Below, one piece after another: positions 16,235 through 22,548 of a stretch of 64,000 bases of DNA; the stretch's first letter is position 1; every line of letters begins with the position of its first letter. Source of the DNA: WRGA01 sp031553395. Lineage in GTDB: Bacteria; Bacteroidota; Bacteroidia; Bacteroidales; WRGA01. The stretch is from the NCBI GenBank assembly GCA_031553395.1, contig JAVBLR010000009.1:62001-126000 (forward strand), in the 5' to 3' direction. Both the position numbers and the translations under genes were made by a program. The notes beneath the pieces are model-generated. The model did no database searches and was not told where the DNA came from. It saw nothing but the letters and a program-made list of their open reading frames with translations.

Positions 16235-17143
16235 ATGCCGAATTTAATTACCATTTTGGGGCCTACCGCATCAGGAAAAACTGCTTTTGCCGCGGCTTTG
16301 GCTGCCGAATTAGATGGGGAAATTATCAGCGGAGATTCCCGGCAAATTTATCGGCAAATGGATATCGGAACGGGCAAAGATCTTTCTGATTATACTGTTG
16401 ATGGCAAGCAAATTCCGCATCATTTGATTGATATTCATCCTCCCGGTTACAAATATAATCTTCATCAATTTCAACATGATTTCCAGCAAGCGTTTGATGA
16501 TATTAAAAACCGCGGGAAAAAACCGATTCTTTGCGGAGGAACAGGACTATACATCGAAGCAATACTGAAAGGTTATAAATTGGCTACAGCATCTGAAAAT
16601 AAAGAGCTTCGTGAAAAATTAGAATCAAAATCATTAGAAGAATTAACAACAATTCTTCAATCTTACAAAACGTTGCATAATAAAACCGATGTGGATACGG
16701 CAAAAAGAGCTATCCGTGCCATCGAGATTGAAGAATTCTACAAAACATTGCCTCCTGAATATATTGAATTTTCGCCCATAGATAGTTTAATTATTGGAAT
16801 GGATATTCCCCGTGAAGAACGCCGTAAACGAATAACATTTCGTTTACATCAACGTTTACAAGAAGGAATGGTTGAGGAAGTTGAAAATATATTGTCATCG
16901 GGAGTTACTCCGGAAGACCTTATATATTATGGACTGGAATATAAATTCATCACACTTTATCTGACAAAGCAAATGGCGTATGATGAAATGGTTTCTCAAC
17001 TCGAAATAGCCATTCACCAATTTGCAAAACGGCAAATGACGTGGTTTCGGGGAATGGAAAAACGCGGGTTTACAATTCATTGGATTGATGCATTGTTGCC
17101 GATGCAGGAGAAAATAAACGAAGTGAAAAAGCTGATTGTATGA
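16235..17143 (+). CDS. miaA: tRNA dimethylallyltransferase
   Basis: Transfers a dimethylallyl group to N6 of A37 in tRNAs that read UNN codons. The ATG at 16235 (MPNLITILGPTASGKT) was chosen because the upstream in-frame TTG at 16181 lies within the -7 box; this gives 302 residues. The P-loop GPTASGKT, then ISGDSRQIYRQMDIGTGK, HHLIDIHPPG, FCGGTGLYIEA-type LCGGTGLYIEAIL, and QMTWFRG near the C-terminus are all present. The C-terminal part is shorter than in E. coli MiaA. It overlaps the next gene by four bases. Confidence 0.95.
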   Translation: MPNLITILGPTASGKTAFAAALAAELDGEIISGDSRQIYRQMDIGTGKDLSDYTVDGKQIPHHLIDIHPPGYKYNLHQFQHDFQQAFDDIKNRGKKPILCGGTGLYIEAILKGYKLATASENKELREKLESKSLEELTTILQSYKTLHNKTDVDTAKRAIRAIEIEEFYKTLPPEYIEFSPIDSLIIGMDIPREERRKRITFRLHQRLQEGMVEEVENILSSGVTPEDLIYYGLEYKFITLYLTKQMAYDEMVSQLEIAIHQFAKRQMTWFRGMEKRGFTIHWIDALLPMQEKINEVKKLIV

Positions 17144-17547
17144 AGATTTGGGAATTTGAATTATTAATGAAAGTTCGTGATTACGAATGCGATATGCAGG
17201 GAATTGTAAATAATGCGATTTATCAACATTACTTGGAGCATACCCGTCATGAATTTTTGATAAGCATTGGTATAAATTTTTCCGAATTGCAGACATTAAA
17301 AGTAGACCCGGTTGTTTCACGCATCGAAATTGATTATAAAACATCATTGCGTTCAGGAGATGAGTTTATTTGTTCAATGAAAATGAAAAAAGAGGGTTTC
17401 AAATATATTTTTTGGCAAGATATTTATAAACAATCGGATAATAAAGTATCAGTAAAAGCTAAAGTAGAAGTGGTAATTTTGGTAAATGGAAAACTCACCC
17501 GCGGAGATTATTTTGATGAAATTCTCGAAAAAGCTTCACAAAAATGA
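17140..17547 (+). CDS. Hotdog-fold acyl-CoA thioesterase, YbgC/FadM type
   Basis: A 135-residue 4-hydroxybenzoyl-CoA-thioesterase-like protein. The N-terminus has the family pattern VRDYECDMQGIVNNAIYQHY, with the Asp (D in CDMQGIVNN) as the active-site acid and the Tyr-Glu-His stretch YLEHTRHEFL after it. Family members hydrolyse short acyl-CoA or acyl-ACP; the substrate here is open. It overlaps miaA upstream and dprA downstream by four bases each (ATGA), so all three are translated as one unit. Confidence 0.88.
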   Translation: MKIWEFELLMKVRDYECDMQGIVNNAIYQHYLEHTRHEFLISIGINFSELQTLKVDPVVSRIEIDYKTSLRSGDEFICSMKMKKEGFKYIFWQDIYKQSDNKVSVKAKVEVVILVNGKLTRGDYFDEILEKASQK

Positions 17548-18656
17548 ATGAAGAAAAACTGCTTTATCGTATTGGCGTTACCATGATAAATGGGGTTGGC
17601 CGAATATTGGGGCGTAACCTCGTGACCGTAATTGGTGATGAAGAGGGCGTTTTTAAGGAGAAGAATAAATTATTGGAAAAAATATCAGGAATTGGTTCGC
17701 ATATTATCAAGGAAATTAAAGATCCAAAAGTATTGCAACGAGCTGCTAAGGAGGTCGAATTTGTAAAGAAAAACAAAATTACAACTTTCTTTTTTACCGA
17801 TTCTGACTATCCATATCGGCTCAAAGATTGTATTGATGCGCCTGTTTTGCTTTACTACAAAGGAAATGCCGACTTGAATGTGTCGAAGTCTGTTAGTATT
17901 GTAGGAACACGTCATGCCAGTTTGTATGGAAAAGAATTTTGTGATAATTTTGTTTCAGATATAGCTGGAAAATATCCGGATGCTTTAATAGTTAGCGGGC
18001 TGGCTTACGGTATTGATATTCAGGCTCATCGGGCTTCTATAGAAAAAGGGTTGAATACAATTGCAGTGCTGGCGCATGGATTGGATCGGATTTATCCGTA
18101 TGAACACCGTAAAACTGCTACTGAAATCGTTTCTCAGGGCGGATTATTAACCGAATATCCCAGTGAAACAAATCCGGATAAATTTAATTTTGTTACAAGA
18201 AATAGCATCGTCGCAGGATTGGGAGATGCAACTGTGGTAATCGAATCAGCTGCAAAAGGAGGCTCGCTTATTACTGCCGATATTGCCAACGCCTATAACC
18301 GTGATGTTTTTGCTGTTCCGGGAAGGGTTTCCGATGCAAGTTTTAAAGGCTGTTTGAATCTCATTAAAAGTAATCGTGCAGCATTGATGGATTCACTATC
18401 CGACATGGAAGAAAGTCTTGGTTGGAATGATAAAATAAATGGAAAAAAGATAGCAACACAACAACAGTTGCAATTTTTGGATTTGACAGATGAACAAAAT
18501 AGCATTGTTTCGGTGTTATCAGAACAGGAAATGCATGTAAATCAATTGGCTGTAAAAACAAATATCCCAATTCATCAATTATCATTTGTTTTATTGGAAC
18601 TGGAATTTAAAAATCTGATAAAACCGTTACCGGGAGGAATATATAAGAGAAGATAA
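17544..18656 (+). CDS. dprA: DNA-processing protein DprA
   Basis: Binds incoming single-stranded DNA and loads RecA during natural transformation. The 370 residues comprise an N-terminal HhH/SAM-like region (residues 1-70; LLEKISGIGSHI), the Rossmann-like domain with SIVGTRHASLYG, IVSGLAYGIDIQAH, VLAHGLDRIYP, FVTRNSIVAGL and ESAAKGGSLITA, and a C-terminal winged-helix domain of about 70 residues. The family is common and its presence alone does not show competence. Confidence 0.95.
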   Translation: MNEEKLLYRIGVTMINGVGRILGRNLVTVIGDEEGVFKEKNKLLEKISGIGSHIIKEIKDPKVLQRAAKEVEFVKKNKITTFFFTDSDYPYRLKDCIDAPVLLYYKGNADLNVSKSVSIVGTRHASLYGKEFCDNFVSDIAGKYPDALIVSGLAYGIDIQAHRASIEKGLNTIAVLAHGLDRIYPYEHRKTATEIVSQGGLLTEYPSETNPDKFNFVTRNSIVAGLGDATVVIESAAKGGSLITADIANAYNRDVFAVPGRVSDASFKGCLNLIKSNRAALMDSLSDMEESLGWNDKINGKKIATQQQLQFLDLTDEQNSIVSVLSEQEMHVNQLAVKTNIPIHQLSFVLLELEFKNLIKPLPGGIYKRR

Positions 18657-18660
18657 AATG

Positions 18661-18739
18661 GTAGGGGCTGACCCATGTGTCTGCCTTTCGTCTTTTGACA
18701 AACCTAATAGACCGGGCAGACACGTGGGTCAGCCCCTAC
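18661..18739. repeat. Large GC-rich palindrome between dprA and nadE
   Basis: The arms GTAGGGGCTGACCCATGTGT (from 18661) and its near-perfect complement, ending at 18739 (GGGTCAGCCCCTAC), extend 25-26 bases with a 28-base loop. The base composition is far richer in G and C than the surroundings. It follows the dprA stop by four bases and would act as a strong hairpin in RNA. No T-run follows directly, so it is not a typical terminator. Its look is that of a dispersed extragenic palindrome. Confidence 0.8.
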
Positions 18740-18767
18740 TAATAACGCGAAGCAAATAACTATCAAT

Positions 18768-20678
18768 ATGTTTGGATTTATAAAAGTAGCGGCAGCGACT
18801 CCGCAGGTAAAAGTAGCCGATTGTACATTTAATGTACAACAAATGGAAATTATTGCAAAAGAAGCTGTTGAGAAAGGAGTGCAGATTATTTGTTTTCCCG
18901 AATTGGCGATAACAGCATATACTTGTGGCGATTTATTCTTCCAGAAAACATTGATTGATGAAGCCGAAAAAGCGTTACAACAATTGATAAATAATACAAA
19001 AGAACTACCGATTCTACTAATCGTTGGAATTCCTGTAATTTCGAATAACCGATTATTTAATGTTGCAGTTTCTTTTCAACAAGGCGAAATATTGTCGGTT
19101 GTGCCGAAAATTCATTTGCCGAATTACAACGAATTTTATGAAAAAAGATGGTTTTCATCCGGAGCTGATGTAGATGATTACGAAATTAGATTGTGTAATC
19201 AAAAAGTTCTTTTTGGAAATGTATTATTAAAGTCAGGCGATATTTGCATTGGAATTGAAATTTGCGAAGATTTGTGGCAACCGGTTCCGCCATCTTCTAT
19301 TTTAGCGTTACAAGGAGCGAATTTGTTATTCAATCTTTCGGCTAGTGATGAGATTGCAGAAAAAAATAATTACCGCCGTTCGTTAGTCAAACAGCAATCT
19401 GCCCGGTGTGTAGCCGGATATATTTATGCTTCGGCAGGAATAGGAGAATCTTCAACTGATTTGGTTTTTTCAGGTAGTGGTTTTATTTGCGAAAACGGAA
19501 GTTTACTTAAAGAAAGCAATCGTTTTTCTTTAAATAACGAATTGATTATTTCTGAGATAGATATTGAACAGTTGAATTTCGACCGAAGAAAAAACAATAG
19601 TTTTGTCAGTGGATTTTCTTATAATTCAGATTGTCGAATTGTTTCATTTGAATTGGCAAAGCCAAAGGATTTCAAACTAACTCGTACTATTTCTCCAATG
19701 CCGTTTGTGCCTTCGGGTGGAAACTTGAACGAACGTTGTGATGAAATTTTTGCCATTCAAGTGGCAGGATTAGCCAAGCGATTGAAACATACAGGAATAC
19801 AAAAAGTCGTATTGGGAATTTCCGGTGGCTTGGATTCAACCTTGGCATTATTAGTTTGTATAAAAACGTTTGATAAATTAAATATTCCTCATAATCAAAT
19901 TCTTGGGATTACAATGCCTGGATTCGGAACTACCGGGCGAACTTACAATAATGCAATTTCTTTGATGAAATCGTTACATGTAGAGATTCGGGAAATTGAC
20001 ATAAAACCGGCATGTTTGCAGCATTTTAGTAATATTGGCCATAATCCCGATATTCATGATGTTACATACGAAAATACACAAGCACGCGAACGAACTCAAA
20101 TTCTGATGGATATTGCCAATAAAGAAGGCGGATTGGTTATTGGAACCGGCGATTTATCGGAAGTTGCATTGGGTTGGTGTACATACAGTGGCGACCATAT
20201 TTCGATGTATGCGGTAAATACTTCCATTCCAAAAACGCTTATTCGTCATTTGATAAATCGAACAGCTGAAAATCAATCGGATATAGAAACTAAGAATATT
20301 TTAAAGGACATATTAGATACACCAGTAAGTCCCGAATTATTACCGGCAAATGGAAACGGAGAAATTGCTCAAAAAACCGAAGACTTAGTTGGTCCTTACG
20401 AACTGCATGATTTCTTCTTGTATTATTTTGTTCGTTGGGGATTTACTCCGAAAAAAATACTTTTTCTGGCAGAGCAAGCTTTTGAAAACAAATATTCGAG
20501 AAATATTTTAATCAAATGGTTGCAAGTGTTCTTCAAACGTTTTTTTAGTCAGCAATTTAAACGATCCTGCTTTACAGATGGACCGAAAGTAGGGAGTGTA
20601 AGCCTTTCTCCTCGTGGTGATTGGAGAATGCCAAGTGATGCATCAGTAAAAGTTTGGATGGATGAAATTGAATTATAA
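18768..20678 (+). CDS. nadE: Glutamine-dependent NAD+ synthetase
   Basis: Amidates nicotinic acid adenine dinucleotide to NAD+. The 636 residues join two domains. The N-terminal nitrilase-like glutaminase (1-290) has the Glu in CFPELAITAYTCGD, a Lys in VPKIHLPNYNEFYE and the Cys in GIEICEDLWQP. The synthetase domain has the ATP-binding GISGGLDSTLALLV, then TMPGFGTTGRTYNNA, GTGDLSEVALGWCTY and DGPKVGSVSLSPRGDWRMPSD. No tunnel residue is obviously missing. It is preceded by a large palindrome and followed by another, so it is probably a single-gene unit. Confidence 0.97.
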   Translation: MFGFIKVAAATPQVKVADCTFNVQQMEIIAKEAVEKGVQIICFPELAITAYTCGDLFFQKTLIDEAEKALQQLINNTKELPILLIVGIPVISNNRLFNVAVSFQQGEILSVVPKIHLPNYNEFYEKRWFSSGADVDDYEIRLCNQKVLFGNVLLKSGDICIGIEICEDLWQPVPPSSILALQGANLLFNLSASDEIAEKNNYRRSLVKQQSARCVAGYIYASAGIGESSTDLVFSGSGFICENGSLLKESNRFSLNNELIISEIDIEQLNFDRRKNNSFVSGFSYNSDCRIVSFELAKPKDFKLTRTISPMPFVPSGGNLNERCDEIFAIQVAGLAKRLKHTGIQKVVLGISGGLDSTLALLVCIKTFDKLNIPHNQILGITMPGFGTTGRTYNNAISLMKSLHVEIREIDIKPACLQHFSNIGHNPDIHDVTYENTQARERTQILMDIANKEGGLVIGTGDLSEVALGWCTYSGDHISMYAVNTSIPKTLIRHLINRTAENQSDIETKNILKDILDTPVSPELLPANGNGEIAQKTEDLVGPYELHDFFLYYFVRWGFTPKKILFLAEQAFENKYSRNILIKWLQVFFKRFFSQQFKRSCFTDGPKVGSVSLSPRGDWRMPSDASVKVWMDEIEL

Positions 20679-20681
20679 TAC

Positions 20682-20770
20682 TTTTTACCGCAAGGAGCGC
20701 AAAGGTCTCGCAAGAGGCACAAAATATTTTGTGTCCTTTGCGAAAAACTTAGCGTTCCTTGCGGTAAAAA
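20682..20770. repeat. Long palindrome with ACCGCAAGGAGCGC arms between nadE and ferredoxin gene
   Basis: Arms TTTTTACCGCAAGGAGCGC (20682-20700) and GCGTTCCTTGCGGTAAAAA (20752-20770) are complementary in 18 of 19 positions, and an inner palindrome GGCACAAAATATTTTGTGTCC lies between them. The whole unit sits exactly in the gap between two convergent genes and has A/T runs at both ends, so it can serve as a two-way terminator while having the look of a dispersed extragenic repeat. Confidence 0.8.
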
Positions 20771-20774
20771 AGCT

Positions 20775-21623
20775 CTAAACCCATTCTTCATTTATCACTT
20801 CGCCCTGTAAACTAACAACTATCAATTTTAACGGAATCTTTCTTGAAGCCTTTTGCAAAGCTGTTTGAGCTATTTGCAATAATCCTCCACAACAAGGAAC
20901 TTCCATTATCATAACAGTAAGTGTATTGATTTTGGAATTATCAATCATTGCAACTAATTTATCAATATATACTTCCTTGTTTGTGTCCAATTTCGGACAA
21001 GCAATTGCTAATTTTCTGCCTCGCAAGAATTTTCCATGAAAGTCGCCCATTGCAAATGCTGTACAATCGGCAGCCAACAACAAATCGGCATTTGATAAAT
21101 ACGGAGCCTGCGGAGACAATAAATGCAACTGAACAGGCCATTGTTGCAACTCCGATTCAATATTTTGTGGAGAATAAGTTGTATTTTGAGGACGGTCAAA
21201 CGACATTGCCCTTGAGCCGGGACATCCGCCTCCTTGATGGGAATGATTTTCTTCAGATTTCATTATCGAATAGAGATTTATATTGATATTATTTGTTTTC
21301 ATATAATCGATTGCTTCATTTACGAAATCTGTTTGATGATGGTCTTTCAGATGTTTTAAATGAGCCAAAATAACCTGTTCTCCTTTTGGAACAAGCCGCT
21401 CCATCACCAATGTTTCATTATAAGGTTCGGCTTCCCGTTCTTCAAAATCAATAGCGCCAACAGGACATTCTCCGATACAGGCTCCTAGCCCGTCGCAATA
21501 CAAATCACTTATCATTACAGCTTTACCATTTATCAATTGCAAAGCACCTTCATGACAGCCATTCACACATAGTCCGCAACCATTGCAAAGGGACTCATCT
21601 ATTTTTATTACTGTCCGTTTCAT
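20775..21623 (-). CDS. 4Fe-4S ferredoxin-domain protein
   Basis: A soluble 282-residue protein. The N-terminal ferredoxin domain has one complete cluster site, CNGCGLCVNGCHEGAL (about residues 15-30), and a second with CDGLGACIGECPVGAI, where one Cys of the usual four is replaced (C-x5-C-x3-C-P). A GGGCPGS motif near residue 130 and a C-terminal domain with DCTAFAMGDFHG and MEVPCCGGL follow; the two adjacent cysteines in the latter could bind a metal or cluster. Such proteins accompany hybrid-cluster (Hcp) genes in anaerobes, but no hcp is in the window. The gene is divergent from a Crp/Fnr regulator and its start abuts the second 95-bp leader cassette. Confidence 0.8.
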   Translation of the reverse strand: MKRTVIKIDESLCNGCGLCVNGCHEGALQLINGKAVMISDLYCDGLGACIGECPVGAIDFEEREAEPYNETLVMERLVPKGEQVILAHLKHLKDHHQTDFVNEAIDYMKTNNININLYSIMKSEENHSHQGGGCPGSRAMSFDRPQNTTYSPQNIESELQQWPVQLHLLSPQAPYLSNADLLLAADCTAFAMGDFHGKFLRGRKLAIACPKLDTNKEVYIDKLVAMIDNSKINTLTVMIMEVPCCGGLLQIAQTALQKASRKIPLKLIVVSLQGEVINEEWV

Positions 21624-21715
21624 ACGTTAATTTTTATTTTTTACATTAAGGTCGTATGGAAACTCGCGTAAAATATGATTGCCTTTGGTGAAGGCTTTTT
21701 CATGCTCGTTTTCAT
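21621..21715 (-). repeat. 95-bp repeated leader cassette, copy 2
   Basis: Copy of the stretch at 9760-9854. It runs from the ATG of the 24-codon frame (21715) to the ATG of the ferredoxin gene (21623). Upstream and downstream sequences outside these two ATGs share nothing with copy 1. Since the gene it precedes is unrelated to that at 9762, the element, not the gene, was copied. Confidence 0.85.
21641..21715 (-). CDS. Candidate 24-residue small ORF in the repeated leader, copy 2
   Basis: The frame begins MKTSMKKPSPKAIIFY and has the same length, start and stop as the frame at 9780-9854. Differences in residues are Met/Ile, Thr/Ala and Val/Met, plus one silent change. Three of the four changes alter the protein, so selection on the coding sequence is not shown. 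No stop codon of an upstream gene overlaps here; the divergent regulator gene lies upstream. Confidence 0.4.
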   Translation of the reverse strand: MKTSMKKPSPKAIIFYASFHTTLM

Positions 21716-21755
21716 ATCAAATTTCTTTTGTTATTTTACAATGCAAAATAAACAC

Positions 21756-21796
21756 TACTTTTGCATATGTAATGTAATAATTGTTACAAATAACAA
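21756..21796 (+). promoter_or_regulatory. Promoter box and possible operator of the Crp/Fnr gene
   Basis: TACTTTTG (21756-21763) matches TAnnTTTG. The perfect inverted repeat TTGTTACAAATAACAA (21781-21796) lies a few bases after the expected transcription start and has the six-base arms and spacing of a Crp/Fnr-family operator. Binding there would block transcription, so autorepression is likely if the regulator recognises it. The site is about 65 bases upstream of the divergent leader cassette. Confidence 0.5.
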
Positions 21797-21809
21797 TATT
21801 TATCGAATA

Positions 21810-22478
21810 ATGATAGAAGAATTGATTAAATCTCCTATTTTTAAGGGATTAAGCTATAATGAGATTGAAGAAATCACAAATAAGTATCCTTATCAAATCA
21901 AAAATTATGATAAGGACTCGATTGTGAAACTCAGTGGCGAAAAATGTGAAAATTTACTAATAATTTTGGAAGGAAAAGTTCAGGCGCAAATGATTGATTA
22001 TTCCGGAAAAGCTGTAACTATATCCGAATTATTTGCACCGATGACTATTGCTCCGGCCTTTATTTATGCCCGGCAAAACGAAATGCCTGTAACCGTGCAA
22101 ACGTTAACCAAAACATCATTCATCGCTTTTTCAAAAAATACACTTACTGACATATTGCAAAATAACCGTACAATTTTGCTTAATTTTCTGACGGTTATCT
22201 CCGACCAAAGTAAGTTTTTAAGTGAAAAGATACAATTTCTTACATTTAAGAGCATCAAAAGTAAATTGGCAAATTACATTTTGAAAAAGTCGCAACAAGG
22301 AAAACTTCATTCGGTTATCCTTACAGAAACGCAGCAGGAATTAGCTGATTATTTTGGTGTTGCCCGTCCGTCTTTAGCCCGAACATTGGGAGAGATGGAA
22401 AATGATGGCATCATAAGTATATCCAGAAAAATAATTACAATTCATAAATTGCAAGAACTGATGAATTTGTCGAAATGA
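21810..22478 (+). CDS. Crp/Fnr family transcriptional regulator
   Basis: Start set at the ATG at 21810 (MIEELIKSPIFKGLSYNEIEEI), giving 222 residues; the upstream in-frame extension crosses the promoter box. Residues about 25-130 form a cyclic-nucleotide-binding-like beta barrel (IVKLSGEKCENLLIILEGKVQ) and residues about 150-215 a winged helix with the recognition helix in TQQELADYFGVARPSLARTLGEM. No cysteine cluster for an FeS centre is seen, so it is not an oxygen-sensing FNR of the E. coli type; a heme or other effector, as in HcpR, is possible. Divergence from a ferredoxin gene fits redox or nitrosative-stress control. Confidence 0.88.
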   Translation: MIEELIKSPIFKGLSYNEIEEITNKYPYQIKNYDKDSIVKLSGEKCENLLIILEGKVQAQMIDYSGKAVTISELFAPMTIAPAFIYARQNEMPVTVQTLTKTSFIAFSKNTLTDILQNNRTILLNFLTVISDQSKFLSEKIQFLTFKSIKSKLANYILKKSQQGKLHSVILTETQQELADYFGVARPSLARTLGEMENDGIISISRKIITIHKLQELMNLSK

Positions 22479-22484
22479 TGGTTA

Positions 22485-22520
22485 TAAAAAAAGGGAGTTG
22501 TATAATACAACTCCCTTTTC
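22485..22520. terminator. Bidirectional terminator between the Crp/Fnr gene and the lipoprotein gene
   Basis: AAGGGAGTTGTAT (22491-22503) and AATACAACTCCCTT (22504-22517) form a near-perfect hairpin with A/T tracts outside it. It follows the regulator stop by about 10 bases and lies 30 bases beyond the stop of the converging lipoprotein gene. Confidence 0.85.
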
Positions 22521-22548
22521 ACAGAACCTAAAATTTCAAACTAATCAC

